From Albugo candida (taxonomy: Eukaryota; Oomycota; Peronosporomycetes; Albuginales), in NCBI GenBank assembly GCA_040437565.1, contig JBDOQK010000003.1, positions 124,001 through 188,000 on the forward strand: a stretch of DNA of 64,000 nt, given 5' to 3'. The notes under the pieces are model-generated. The model did not search any database. It worked only from the letters and a program-made list of their open reading frames with translations, and was not told the origin of the DNA. Both the position numbers and the translations under genes were made by a program. Below, one piece after another: positions 11,290-23,260 of the stretch (position 1 is the first letter of the stretch; each line of letters begins with the position of its first letter).

Positions 11290-13300
11290 ACCATTCGAAA
11301 CTAGCAGGAGTAAGATCAACCATGTGTATTTGCAACGCACTATGGTAAGATGGAAATGATTGGGGCGAATGAAGAAAATCCGACATGACACTCTCCGTTG
11401 CTGGTCCAAGCTCCACCAAGTGCGATCAGTTCTCCAAACATTTTTTGAATGATTTCCGGAGCGTTGGCAAGGTCGCTCTATACGCCGAATGCATCTTCTT
11501 CTATATAAATTAAGTGTGTAGGATGCGCTAATGCCTTGATCGTTGTGAGAGAGAATTCATGAGCAAATATACGAGCAAATTACAACGCTGATCAGACTAC
11601 TTAGAATATCAGAGAGCTCGTTCCAATACCGCTTTCGCTGTCAAACGCAACGGGACGTGTATTTGCTGACCGCAAAGTCCTGAACAATTTCATTGTAGAA
11701 CAATCAGCTTGCACAGAGACGGATGTTCTAAAAGTCTTAAATGCTTTAGAAACATGCAAAAATTCTCACTGCAGACGTGACATTGATGACCATATTCAGA
11801 TACTTACTTTCTCAAGCTATTTCATAACGTTCAGGTGTAACGATTGAAGAAGCGCTGTTTGAATGCTACATGATCGCGCATCTTTACTCGTTCGATGCTG
11901 CAATATCTCTCAAGTGTGCAGATTTCATCACTCCAGCTATCGTTTTATCAAGAATACTAACATATAGTATTTTTAGAGCACAGGAGAAGGATTAAGTCTC
12001 CGAGCTTTAGAAAGATGTGCGATACAACTCGAACTATTGCAACATCGAAAGCGATGCTACTAAAAGACACTTCAACCGCAGACCTGGAAGTAAATCGGGA
12101 ACTCACGTGCATCTTGGGAATTGATATTGCAATTATCTCGGTCTCTGCTTCAGTGGTGAATGTCCTACGCACTGATCGATGCGAAGGCTAGTGGAAAAGT
12201 ATTTGTTTCTATGAAGTACGTGCAGCTTCATCAGAAGAGAAACAACAATGAGCGCCCGCAAGAAAGACCTGATCTGCTTGAAGAAGCGCAAGCAAAATTT
12301 ACATCTTCAAGCTTAGGTCATGGTCCGTGAAGGAGAATCAATCTCGCTAGAAAACCACTTTTGCTACGACTACCAAGGTTTCAAGAGCTTTGCCAAAATG
12401 GGTGCAACCTAAGGAAGACGCGATGTAAATTATGGAGACGCAGCATAGAAACAGAACAAATGTTGGAATACTGGGCTCAAAAGCGGGATACGATGCTATT
12501 GGTGTAAGCTCAACAGAATCATAATTAATCAAGCGATAGAACCTAATTGACGATGGAAAGAGAAAGAGCATCAATAGACGGACATGTTTTGTAAAGTGCA
12601 GCAAATGAGTTGGTTGCATGTCCTTCAGATCCTTTAACCGTACCGAGTCGGTGAAGTTAGAAAAAATCGCTGCTTTATTTCGGATCCTTGCAATAGATTT
12701 CTACGATAATATTGCTACATCACTTTGACAAGAGACGCATTCGAAACGAGCATCGTAGGTATCGATTCTGGAAGGCCTTCTTTGTTGAAACGGACATCAA
12801 TCACGCTGGCTTTGTTACTTGTATGGATTCTCTCATCTTAAATATTACGAGCTAACGACGGACTGAAACAAAGCAAAGCAGGTCAAGTATCCATACAGTT
12901 CACTGATTGCTTCAATATCCACACTCTTCACGTCGATCATCTTATCTTGCCGGTCCCGTCTGAGAGTTCATATTTGGGTCGTGCGACAATAATCTTACAG
13001 CTTCCTCACAAACAGCAATACACCAGTTTGCGATGAGTAGTTTTGATTACAGACTCACTTGCGGGATCACTGGGCAAGAATTCTGCATTACGATTAAATC
13101 AGTGTTTTGGCTCGGCATTCTTTCGCTCATTTTCTTCAGGTATGTAACGAAGCGATACGAATCATTCAGTTATTGTAAGCACAAGCTGAGCTATGTGCAA
13201 CATGATAGTAATCCATCAACGATTTTACAATCGAAGAGGCGTGAAATTTACGTTCATTGCGCCTACTCCAGCGATTGTAACTAAGAATCATTTAGAGCAA
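11290..13300. repeat. Repeat-unit core, copy 2
   Basis: Collinear with 4880-7440 (see the landmarks there) but about 550 bp shorter, so indels have accumulated. Apart from the terminal short ORF, reading frames are interrupted. It follows R1 copy b at the same relative place as core copy 1 follows R1 copy a. Confidence 0.7.
13033..13284 (+). CDS. Conserved short ORF of repeat-unit core, copy 2
   Basis: An 83-codon ATG frame starting MSSFDYRLTCGITGQ, partner of the ORF at 7202-7426. The shared parts are the start (FDY..TC), the hydrophobic SVFWLGILSLIFF stretch, HKLSY..HDSNPST and the DCN end. It contains an insertion of about 10 codons after the first Cys relative to copy 1. The CAG|GTATGT at about 13138 is retained, which supports a real splice donor. 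Function unknown. Confidence 0.35.
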   Translation: MSSFDYRLTCGITGQEFCITIKSVFWLGILSLIFFRYVTKRYESFSYCKHKLSYVQHDSNPSTILQSKRREIYVHCAYSSDCN

Positions 13301-13799
13301 CAAAAAAGGTTTATTCGAAACAGCTGATTGGCGACAAAAACGCCTCGACCAATGCAAGCTATTACGTAATCGGAACCGAGTGTGCAGCTTCTTGTGCCCC
13401 CAATAGTGCTCTACTTTTCGCGATATCATCCGCACCCATCCTGTGAGACTAGATAACCGTTGCAATTATTGGACACGGTCCGAGTGCTTCGTGTCTCAAC
13501 GACTTGGTTCATAAGCCAAAAGCGTAAACGTTTTTTGCAGCTAGTTGATAGTCCAAGACTTGATGTGAGAGAAGATGTAGATCGATACAGTGAGTGAAAC
13601 GTCGAGAATGGATTGGTAGCATCTCTGTTACCGTCTTTTTCGTTTTTCATTCTTCGAGTTTGCTCCATTCTGATCAAAATGTCATCACCGTATGCTATTC
13701 AAAAGTAAAACGTTATGCAAGTGGTCAGGAATTATGGTGCGGCAGCAGATTCTTCACTCCGTTTTGTACCTGGGCTACGTGATCATGCTGCTCATGCCT

Positions 13800-14680
13800 C
13801 GCAAAAACGGTTACCGCTAATGGATTGATTTCTTTTATGCTTGTAATATCATCATTGTTCCTATATCTCAGCAACAAACATCTATGCACCTAGCAAAATT
13901 GATTGTAGCAAGATGACTGAGTCTTAGGATGCGGTGCCAGTAGCAATGTGATTGAATCGAAAGATATGCTGCCACTAGCAATATCACTTATGCGAATTAT
14001 GATATCTCACTTGCTGTGCCTGCTGCATTAATCAGCGAGAACGAAAAGCGCATCTGGTATAAGATGCTTTTCTAGTCGTTCGCCATGTCAACCAGCTGTT
14101 CATGCTCCTTTTAATTGTTCTGCTACTTGCTCTAATAACCGATTGTTAGCATTCAATGATAATGTATCGACTGATTATAAAGAGAACCGAGAAGCCTCTA
14201 TCCTTAGCGTGCACCATCCTCAATGTATCAGAATTTTGTGAACTGAATTGGGACTGCATCACATCAGCCCACCCCTTGAGAAGTGCGGTCTACTGGCATT
14301 CGGTTGAAGCTCTATTGTTTGATATTGAATTTGCAGACTCAACGGGTGCATGCAAGTGACCAAGCTGATGCGGCACGTATAAGTGTCTTAGATCAATGGA
14401 TCTATCAGCCAAAGTCAGAAGCAGACGTTCCGATTTCTAGCTTGACTATTATTATCGAGTCGGCGCATTATACTTGTCTCAATCCTCGATCTCGATGATC
14501 ATCGGGAGGTTCAAAAATGCATCTTATTCTAATGACCCGGCATGCTTCACGGTACTAGAGCAATCGAAATCAATGCCTGTTGATTTCTCCAAAGTTTCCA
14601 AGGATTTCAAACATGATGAAATCGTGTTTATGTAATGCTTATGGCTGCTGGGATTTTTTTCCAACATCAAGTCCACTTGA
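13800..14680 (+). repeat. R1 repeat block, copy c (partial, most decayed)
   Basis: Recognised by GGATGCGGTGCCAGTAGCAA, TGCTGTGCCTGCTGCATTAATCAGCGAGAACGAA, CTAGTCGTTCGCCATG and CAACGGGTGCATGCAAGTGA..ATCTATCAGCCAAAGTCAGA in the order seen in copies a, d and e. The 5' leader and minisatellite are missing. It lies between core copy 2 and the first GMC oxidoreductase fragment. Confidence 0.55.
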
Positions 14681-15229
14681 TGACTCAACGCTTTGAAAAC
14701 AGTTTTGAAGCAAAGCGCATACAACCAGTCGGATAGAGTCGTTCAGCGATTTGAGTGCGAAACCAGTGCCAATTTCCCGGAAGTATGATGCAGTTAAAAC
14801 GCCGAACCGAATGGTGCGAACGAATTCTCGTACCATTTCTTTCAAAAAGCTCGAATCACCAGCTCAAAAGAAGTTTGACAGACTCCGGCTTCCTTTCTCT
14901 GTGTAATATTCGCTATATCCAACAAAGCGGGCGTCGAGTCGGCTTTGTCGATTCACTGCAGAACGAGAATGCCAAACGCCTCTATTGAACACTCTCTAGC
15001 ATGCGTTCTAAGCAGCAGGCGAATGGGATTGAAACTTTTATTTTCACGTTATTGTTCCCTAATGAAGGTGCGAATGCGTTGGCTTCTCTGTACAGTTCAG
15101 CGTGAGATAATGTCTACTTATCTGAGAAGGATCAGACAGCAGTTGCAATTGCGTTGAAGAAAGCTGAACGTGCGAAAAATGCTCTCTTCGGTGAGCATAT
15201 TTGCCAATTCTAATCGTCAGAGAGCACCA

Positions 15230-16590
15230 GCATGAATTAGAAGAGTCAGAAGAACCAGATCTTGTTCCAAAAAAATTCATTGATATCCCGCGATGCAAGC
15301 TGGTTATGTCTTCACAGACGACATAAATGGATGGAGCGCTGCGTAGGCGGACCTTTGCCCTGCTATCAAACGTCCGATTTATAGTTATAACCACTACAAT
15401 TACCATATATAAAGGTCGTAGAGCCACTGTAGTCAATGTTGAATGTAATCGGACGCATCGCCAGACCCAATCACGAGCCAATAAGGAAGTAAGTTGATTT
15501 TGAAATGATATGTCTGTCAAACAATCACTGTTTCAAATAGACTTTTGTAGATTATATTCTGTGATGGTGCGATCAACTCACCTCAACTCTTACTGCTATT
15601 TGGCGTGGGCGATGCTGATCACTTGAAGCAGGTCGATGTACCACTCGTGCATCATGTACCGGCTGTTGGACAAAATCGTGAAGATCATCTAGACCTTTAA
15701 GTTCAATATGAATGCACACAGCCGATCACATTGCATCATGCGACTTGGTACGAATCCAATCGTCTCGTCCTGTTTTGACCTGATTACTTCTCGACCGAAT
15801 TAGAAAATATCCTCATAAAATGTTCCAAATCGCTTTGGAATGGCTATTTTTTCAGACTGGCTGGGGTGCAAGCGCTCATCTCGAATCAGGTGGATTTATT
15901 CGAAGGTATTCTATCGAATGCTTGAATGTAATCCATCCTGTTCTTATTGTGCTCTGTAGTGCGCCAGGCAAATGTCAGCCCGAATTGCAGTAACATTTCT
16001 TACCAGGAGCGCTTACTGGACAACTGGTTTTTCGAAACGTGCACGCAATGAAACACATTGTTCTCCAATGCGAGCAACCAGCCGTAGATCTATTGAGCTC
16101 CAAAGCGCTGACCCCCACGCCGATCCGATCATCGAGCCGAATGATCTTGACACCTTACAGACTCCCATATATTCGATCTGCTGCTCCACTAATTCGCTAA
16201 GCATTCGAGCAGGAGGGCTTCGATGCATACCATGGGAATCCAATTCCATCAAACTTAAATGTTCAATTAGATGATGAAATTGATGCGTGGGTCCGTCAGC
16301 ATGCGAAGAGCGCGTACCATCCCTTCTGCACGAATCGTTTAGGATCAGAATCTGATTTTGCCATAGATCCTCACATTCGGGTTTGCGGGGTCGATGGTGT
16401 AGGGATGATCGATGCGTTGGTGATGCCAAACATCATTAGTGGGAAAGTAAATGCTCGGACGATCATGCTCGTAGAGAAAGAAGCCGATATAATAGTCGGG
16501 AACGAGCCGCTCAAAAAGAAACCGTACCAGTTTATGAGCCACCGAGCTGAAAAGATTCGCAATGATAAAGAGCTGCACAAAACATGACTT
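15230..16590 (+). pseudogene. GMC oxidoreductase (choline dehydrogenase-like), broken copy 1
   Basis: GMC enzymes are FAD-dependent alcohol oxidases or dehydrogenases. This copy begins inside the domain (QILFQ.KFID-like residues, 15262 on) and lacks the N-terminal FAD-binding GxGxxG. Recognisable pieces in several frames are GGATNSPQLLLLSG-like residues near 15570-15610, HL.SGGFIR near 15880, the HCSPMRATSRRSIELQSADP block near 16050-16110, DPIIEPNDLDTL and the C-terminal MPNIISGKVNARTIMLVEKE at about 16425-16485. Against the second copy (29980-31462) it is interrupted by several frame changes and a deletion between 15290 and 15340, so it is a pseudogene. It runs convergently into a zinc-knuckle gene 35 bp away, a pair that is repeated at 31 kb. 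Confidence 0.85.
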
Positions 16591-16621
16591 TTTATTTGTA
16601 ATTGAGTATATCTTTTCCGGC

Positions 16622-16933
16622 TTAATCAAATTTAGAGTCATCACTACTCGAATCAGATTCTGAGTCTTCACTGCTTGAGTCGCTAGAGCTACTGCTTTCA
16701 CTCAACGTATGATTCTTTGATGTCGTAGTGGCATCTTTAGTCGGTGGTTTCTCGCGATTGAATGGCTGACGTAATTTCGGATTTCGAAGTTGTTGCGACC
16801 GCGAAGCTCGGACTCGATATGCTGGTGTGTTTTTGCATTCATAAGTCCAGTGCCCCGACTGCAGACATTTCTGACATTGTCGAGAAGATTCTAGAGATGC
16901 GTTTTGTCTCGCACGCTTTCGTGCGGGATTCAT
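16622..16933 (-). CDS. ZCCHC10-like zinc-knuckle protein
   Basis: A 103-residue frame from the ATG at 16933. It holds one CCHC zinc knuckle, QCQKCLQSGHWTYECKN, at about residues 19-35, followed by a basic linker (YRVRASRSQQLRNPK) and an acidic Ser/Asp-rich tail (SSSSSDSSSEDSESDSSS). This order, and the GHWTYEC core in particular, is that of the eukaryotic ZCCHC10 family, whose function is poorly known and probably nucleic-acid related. Vertebrate members are longer, mainly in the Ser-rich tail. The frame is intact here; a second copy at about 31500-31740 is broken before the knuckle. Longer upstream frame exists, but the in-frame ATG just before the conserved part is the best start. Confidence 0.8.
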   Translation of the reverse strand: MNPARKRARQNASLESSRQCQKCLQSGHWTYECKNTPAYRVRASRSQQLRNPKLRQPFNREKPPTKDATTTSKNHTLSESSSSSDSSSEDSESDSSSDDSKFD

Positions 16934-18581
16934 TAAGCTTGATAGAATCCAGCGGTTTGATTCGTGTAAAATACTTTTTCTATAGGGAGGATTGGCGGAA
17001 AAGGATGGAGTTATTAATCGATTGTGTATCGCTACAGCTTTCAAGGAACACATTCATTCGGCTGGTTATGTTTTGTTGTGGTGTTATCAACAAAAGGCAA
17101 GTGCATTCGATGTTCAGTGTGTTTATTGATTCAAAGAAACTCACGTCAAAAAAAAGAGTGCATCACTCCCATTATTGATAAAGCAATATCTTTATCCACC
17201 GCTCAGGATTGTTACGCTCAACGCAACAACTGGCTCATTTGGCGAGCAATCCAAAGTGATTGGAAATCTCAATATGATACCAAAAGACAGCGATGGAATA
17301 GAAAATGTTAATTTTGCTTGTTACAAACGAAAGCAGCTAACGATATATCGATGTAAGGTGAATTGAACTACTGCTCGTTTTCTAGAATATCGGGGCTATT
17401 CGTACCGGCTGAAAAAAATCATCGACTGGATGTTGATTTCTCCCTCAACAGCACTATGCAATCAATTCTTTTGTATGTATACGTGGCTTTATGTATCCAG
17501 TGAACCCGTACCATGTGACAAAGCGCACGGATGAGGGCCTATCGGTGAGAGGAGGGACCGCATCCAACAATAATATACAGGTCGTCTGCCAAAATATAAG
17601 TGTAATCCGAAGAGATCCTATATTGTGAGAAAATTACGGCGGAAAGAAATAGCGTGAACAAGAAGTTGGACTTGTCCAAATCAAATTTGTTGAGGCATAT
17701 AGCGGTGAGGAAGAAGAAATTGTTTCTCACACAGATTTCAACAGCATAAAAGGTAAAGCCTTGCACCATTGATCCTATCATCAGTTACAGTTTGGGAAGA
17801 GATTCTACGCAATTGTTAACCAGGTATCAGTCATGAAGCATGTTTCCCTACCCACTATTGGTGCCAGACACTACTTTGATTGGTGGACGTTCATGAAGGA
17901 AGCCAAACGAATTTATACAGAGTCGATACATCTTTATTTAATACTCTTCCATGTAGCGAAGGAGCTCACAAATCAAACACAATGCCGTCACGCGACTACA
18001 ACGATACAGCGAAACGGTGACCTGTATACATTACACAAAAGTCAAACCACTTGCCGTCTCTGGACGCAAGGGACGATAATTAGCATAGCGGATGTATCGA
18101 TGGAGACCGTCCGTACCATCTAAACGACCACGAGTTATGGTTCACTCCAAGGACATTCGAACTACGTTTTGCTGCTTTTAGCAATTGTGGACCAATCAAT
18201 GCGGTATATAAACCCTATTTTAGGGAGCCTTCAAAGAGGCCGACTTGTGGAATATGTACATGAAAACTATCTTTTACATTCGCATCAAATAGATTATAAG
18301 TACTGTCCCGTGAAGCTAATTGGCTGAGCGTTGGAAGAAGGGATTTGTCAGTCAAACTTCAGCTCAAAGCTACTGTGGAAACCTTAGCTGGATGAAGATC
18401 ATTACCATTACGGTGGAGTATTCATCGGCTACACTCGAATCAATCCCATCGGATGACAGGAAAAGGATTCGACTGGAGGTTTTTAATCAGGAGTTTCTAC
18501 AAGCGCTGGGAAAGAAGAAAAAGCATCTCTACGAAACTCAAGATTGAACTCGAAAACTCGAAGGGGAAGCTGTAGTCTTAA

Positions 18582-18965
18582 TTGCGACCGGAGAACAGGC
18601 ATTGCAAATCGGCACAGAACTCGACAGCGGCATCCAATGCGGTTCACGCGGATGATACAGCGAAACAACATTACTCAAAAAGTCAATCAATCATTAATTG
18701 CAAGCGTTGGAAAAAAATGAGGCATCTCTACGAAGCACAAGATCAAGTCCGTGATCTTGAAGTGAAAGTTGAAGAATTGCTCAAGCGGTTGGAGAACAGA
18801 AGTTTGACTTATATCAAGTGTCGAAGCAAGCGACTCGATGCTTATGAGAAGAGATTTAAATACGTCATTGGAGATGAAGTAAATGACGCGTGCAATTGGG
18901 AAATACTCACTTTTATAGATGACCTCATTACGTCAGTTGATGTGAAAGTGCTGGAAACTTTCTGA
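18582..18965 (+). CDS. Unknown coiled-coil fragment
   Basis: A 127-residue frame. The middle (about residues 45-90) reads EAQDQVRDLEVKVEELLKRL, with leucine/valine heptad spacing typical of a coiled coil. An upstream frame at 18320-18547 ends with an almost identical HLYETQD phrase, so an internal repeat of the coiled coil is split between frames. The first codon may not be the true start, and neither end is anchored to a known family. It could be an exon of a decayed gene. Confidence 0.3.
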   Translation: MRPENRHCKSAQNSTAASNAVHADDTAKQHYSKSQSIINCKRWKKMRHLYEAQDQVRDLEVKVEELLKRLENRSLTYIKCRSKRLDAYEKRFKYVIGDEVNDACNWEILTFIDDLITSVDVKVLETF

Positions 18966-20011
18966 TGACCTAATTACGTCTTTATTATGGATTGAGCTCT
19001 TCCACTGCAACTGAATCGATTTGTAATACTTCATTGTATTTCATAGAAGTTATTTTGTCGTATTTGTAGTTGTATTTATTGTTTTTGGAAGAAAGTTTGC
19101 ATGTGACTTCTTTATTACACTAAGAGGTTCAGCAAGAAAGCGTTATTTCACCAAAAGTAGATTGCATCACATATATGCTCGTCAGCTTGCATTGCTTTAC
19201 TAATTACGAACAAAGATCAGCTTTTATTTTAAATATCGCATATTTTTCAGAAGCAGTATGAACACGTGAGTTGTTTGTGGGGAAATGCATACGGAAAGCT
19301 TGTCTATCTCTGTTATCAAAGATTCATTTCAAATAGTACAAGTACAAACAGATTACTCAAACAGTTTACATTTTGTGGTCTAAACGGCATTATACTCCAG
19401 CTGTCATTCCGCAACGCAAAGTTGAGTCATCCTTTTAGACGCATCTGTCGGGTTGAAATAAACGGCGGGTATGCAAGTGCTCATCCAGCTCTAATGTTAA
19501 ATACGAAGTGGTTCGAGCCGAAAATTAGAGCGGAGTGTGTTAACAAAATGGCATGCCTTCACGATCATACAAGATATGGAAGCACACTCGTACACCATAT
19601 GCGACGTCGTATGATGTAAGAAGAATGAATGAACGGGGCACGTTGTAACTGATCAATGTTCACTAAATTCAAGAATATTGAACGAGTATGGTCAAACTAG
19701 TTCTTGTATGGAATCTTGAAGATTTATTAGAAGGCTCCTCAGTGTGCAATCAAAACAGCAATCGAGGACGTCATCTTTTATAAAATTCGTAACTGGAGAG
19801 AGAATTCACACCTGAGTGAACGAGGACGGAATTCGACAAGCGTGAAGAGGATCCTGGACTTGCATAAAACCGCATCGAGTTATTTATAAGGAAACGATTG
19901 TATCAAGAGATTCGAATGCAAGATCGTGCATTCGAGATGAGAAGCAATGAAATATTGGCAAAAGCCGCAGGAATATATTAGAGAAGACGTGAATCTCAGG
20001 AGGAAGCTATT

Positions 20012-20111
20012 NNNNNNNNNNNNNNNNNNNNNNNNNNNNNNNNNNNNNNNNNNNNNNNNNNNNNNNNNNNNNNNNNNNNNNNNNNNNNNNNNNNNNNNNN
20101 NNNNNNNNNNN
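20012..20111. other. Assembly gap with false duplication of its flank
   Basis: Exactly 100 N. The 214 bases after the gap (20112-20325) repeat the 214 bases before it (19798-20011) with no difference I can find. Two contigs that overlap were placed end to end, so the repeated stretch should be counted once. Confidence 0.9.
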
Positions 20112-21479
20112 GAGAGAATTCACACCTGAGTGAACGAGGACGGAATTCGACAAGCGTGAAGAGGATCCTGGACTTGCATAAAACCGCATCGAGTTATTTA
20201 TAAGGAAACGATTGTATCAAGAGATTCGAATGCAAGATCGTGCATTCGAGATGAGAAGCAATGAAATATTGGCAAAAGCCGCAGGAATATATTAGAGAAG
20301 ACGTGAATCTCAGGAGGAAGCTATTGGGTCGGTGTTGGATGTGGCAAAGGCACATTTACAGACGAAGGGTACTCGGAACCTTGGCAACGAACACGAATTT
20401 GACGCCATACTGAAATAACTTTGTATTCAAACTCAAAAGAGAGGCCATCATACTACATTGTGAGATTCAAACGACATCACTTGCTTTTTATGATTGGTTG
20501 CCTGCATTATTGACGATTTGTAACTCTTGAAGTGTACCAGGTGACAAATACATATCAACGTATCTTTTTTTAGGAGTCTCACAATAAACATTTGCATCAT
20601 AGTATATCGTATTGCCTTCAAATCAGCAAACAAAAGGTCTCAGAGCAATTATTTGCATCACAATGGTGATCAAAGACGATAGCATTTATCGCAGCATTCA
20701 CACAAATCCCAAAACGCAATCGACCGAGAGCCTTCGACCACCGATCTGGTATCGCCAGTATGCGTCTCAAAAAAGATTAAACGTCATTTATTGATTGCTA
20801 AGATTTGCCACTCGCGTACGCTTCCCCAATAAGTATTAGTGCGGCATGTGTCATAAGTGTTCGCAAGCGCAAAATTCAATATAGTACGTAATTGGCGAAA
20901 GGTGCTATTTTGATAAGTGGGTGTATGCAAAGTCGGTATAGCCACAATGACATCAATGTGTGGACGTACCCACCATGGGCCATCGCTCCTTCCAAAGCAC
21001 CATATACCAGTCCCGGTTCCACTTCTATCGTCTAAGGGGTGGCTCGCTTCGCGCGCCGTTCCAATGAGACTTGATGGCAACGAAAAAGCATTTGATACAA
21101 GCAGCACCGAAGCACATTCGAACTCCGTCTGGATCCAAGTCGAACAATCAAGTACACTCATTATAGCGGAAGCTCAGAAATTGATAAAGGCTACGAGCTG
21201 TTCCGAATGGAATGTAGCATATACATGATGCAAACACTTCTTGTTGATTCTATAGCCGTGTTTGGTAACTATCAAGTTGCTTTCGTTGCATGGACACCAT
21301 TAATCTACAAATCTACTATCTATAACAATATATCTCCTTACATCTGCTTATGACGCGATCTTTGTGTGATACATACGACAGCGGTGAAAGCAAACGGTGA
21401 GGATCAGAATTAGAGCCTTCTTCTACGCAAAATTGACATCTTTAAGCCAGATGAAGGACCCCGTTAGTGAGAATACGTT

Positions 21480-21900
21480 ATTTCAATTACGAGAGTATCA
21501 AGAGCTTCTCCAAAGTAAGAAAGTGAGAAAAGACATGGAGACACAGGAGAAAACAATGACACAACAGAGAGAATGATAGTGAGCTTCAGTACAGAAGATA
21601 TTGCTTCAAGTGTGAGTTGAATAAAATGAAACTTGTCAAGTGACTGATCATAGAAGGAGAAAAGCTGTGAATTTAATGACTGGCACAGCAACAAGCTCGT
21701 TTAAAGTTGAAGTGTTGTGCAAAGTGACAATCAAGCAGATTAAGGGAATAAACAGCTGGCGATGGTTTGTAAATTTGCAGGTAATGAGGTGGTTCCATGC
21801 CATTTGAATTCATCAACTGTACAGAGTTGATGAGATACAAATCTGCTGCTGTACGTCAGATCCTAGCAACCAATTCCTCCAATAACCGAGCTATATCTTT
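21480..21900. repeat. Repeat-unit core, partial copy 3
   Basis: Related to 6440-6830 and 12360-12730. Shared features are a TCAAGAGCTT..CCAAA phrase, GAGACACAG..GAA.ACAA, a GTAGTGAGCTTCAGTA-like phrase corresponding to GGTGTAAGCTCAACAGAATC, and GGTTTGTAAA.TGCAG.TAATGAG.TGGT.CATG at about 21763-21800. Strongly diverged and with no open frame. Confidence 0.5.
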
Positions 21901-22072
21901 TTGATAGCAGATTCATTTGTTGTGGCCAAACGTGTATTAATGCCGCAAAAAATGAAGAGCGCTTTCTTAAAGATAGTCCTTATGAAAAGTTGTTCGCACG
22001 TGTGCAAAGGTTTCCGGAAGTAAAAAAGTGAAATAGATTGAGCGTCAATTATTTGTTCCTAGTTAACCTTGC

Positions 22073-22210
22073 CATATGCATATGACCAGCACTTGCTGGT
22101 CCTGATCCCATACGACCAGCACTTGCTGGTCCTGATCCCATATGACATCCGTATGTCAATGCCTCTCCCATCATTACCATATGTCAGCTTGTCGGCCAGT
22201 CAGGTGAGGT
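22073..22210. promoter_or_regulatory. Cluster of palindromes with a 30-bp tandem repeat
   Basis: A 30-bp unit (TATGACCAGCACTTGCTGGT plus CCTGATCCCA) occurs twice in tandem at 22081-22110 and 22111-22140 with one base difference. Each unit contains the perfect inverted repeat GACCAGCA..TGCTGGTC. It is flanked by CATATGCATATG on the left (22073-22084) and TGACAT..ATGTCA on the right (22143-22158), followed by AGGTTGACCTTAACCT near 22205. The density of dyads suggests a protein-binding or cruciform-forming site, but no function is shown. Confidence 0.45.
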
Positions 22211-22619
22211 TGACCTTAACCTGTAACAGGTCTTGCGGTCACCTCTGGGGATCCTCCATACCTGTTAAAAACAACATCTTCTAAAAGTCCTCAAACGGAT
22301 GCGTCAAATACCGCAAGAAAAGGCGGATTGGCTTTTTGCGGGTATCATGATTATCGGATCTGAATGAGCTTTAACGTCGAAAGAGACATCATAACGCTGG
22401 ATTTGTTCCTTTCATTGCTCCCACATCAAAAATACCACGGCCAGAGAAGAGAATAGAAGATAACATCCGACAACACCCGAATTGGGATCGGTCCTCCAAT
22501 ACGGGCATGAGAAAATCTAAATTCTGACCATTTCGACTCGCATAAATTGCTTCATTGTTCAGAAGATTTCGTCAGCTTTAACAGAATGCCTTCAAGAATC
22601 TTGCATCAGGGATTGCGTC

Positions 22620-23260
22620 GTGATTAACTCCGACAAGAATATGTCACTGCTGCCTACACACAAGCAGCCATTTGTATACAAATGTTTATGAAAGCTGATG
22701 AGGATCTTAATTTGATTGAAGACGTTGTGCTTGAATAGAAATGTGCACGTCTACTGGAACTGCAGAAGCACGACGTGATTATCCCGCTCTGGCATGGAAG
22801 AATGGACCAGTCCGCGCTAATGCAGGAAATGGAAGCAATCGCAAACGGAGTGACTACCAAGTAATAGAGCAGAAGAGAAGGAAATGCTCGAATAGCATGG
22901 AGGTCGCACAACACCAATGGGGAACACGGATGTATATTGTGAGAGATGGAATGAAGTGTTCATTTAACTGCGTGAAATATTATGTCTTCTACCCTTGATT
23001 AGGACTCTCAACAAGTGGTCGCTACACCGAAACTAATCACTTTGAATGAACAGAGGGACTCATTGACGATTTTGCTGAAAATAATATTTGCCATGGCAAG
23101 AGGCAGTGTCACCACAAACGGAGCGGAAGTTCATAGCAAAGCTCTGAGCTAAAGAAGCAAGATAAAAGGTTTCATAGTGCTTTGCACTTTTAAGCGGAAT
23201 ACCCTAAAAAGTGGATATATTGTATGATACACAGGTTGGTTTTGTGTCATCAACTTGAAT
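22620..23260. repeat. Flank shared downstream of the secreted-family genes, copy 2
   Basis: Counterpart of 8050-8790; see there for matching phrases. It ends against the 3' end of secreted-family member 2 with the shared TTTCATAGTGCTTTGCACTTTTAAG..GTGGAT phrase (23170-23215; 8676-8713 in copy 1). Confidence 0.65.

Larger units (their letters stand above)
17050..21450. other. Accessory region without a recognisable gene
   Basis: Several short frames occur but none is recognised. The most coding-like are 18130-18290 (+; LWFTPRTFELRFAAF, about 50 codons), 18320-18547 (+) and 18582-18965 (+). The last two share KKKKHLYETQD or KKMRHLYEAQD, so they hold a repeated coiled-coil-like piece with charged heptads (QVRDLEVKVEELLKRLE). 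A frame at 20612-20794 (+; from a TTG) and one at 20917-21228 (+; from an ATG) are unassigned. The region may be the remains of one or more decayed genes. I see no RNA gene here. Confidence 0.35.

Noticed and set aside
15059-15520. 153-codon reverse-strand frame over GMC fragment 1
   Set aside because: Antisense to recognisable GMC coding sequence; no homology and Ser/Arg-rich composition typical of a shadow frame.
22081-22140. CRISPR-like array
   Set aside because: Only two units in direct contact with no spacers; this is a 30-bp tandem repeat in a eukaryotic genome.
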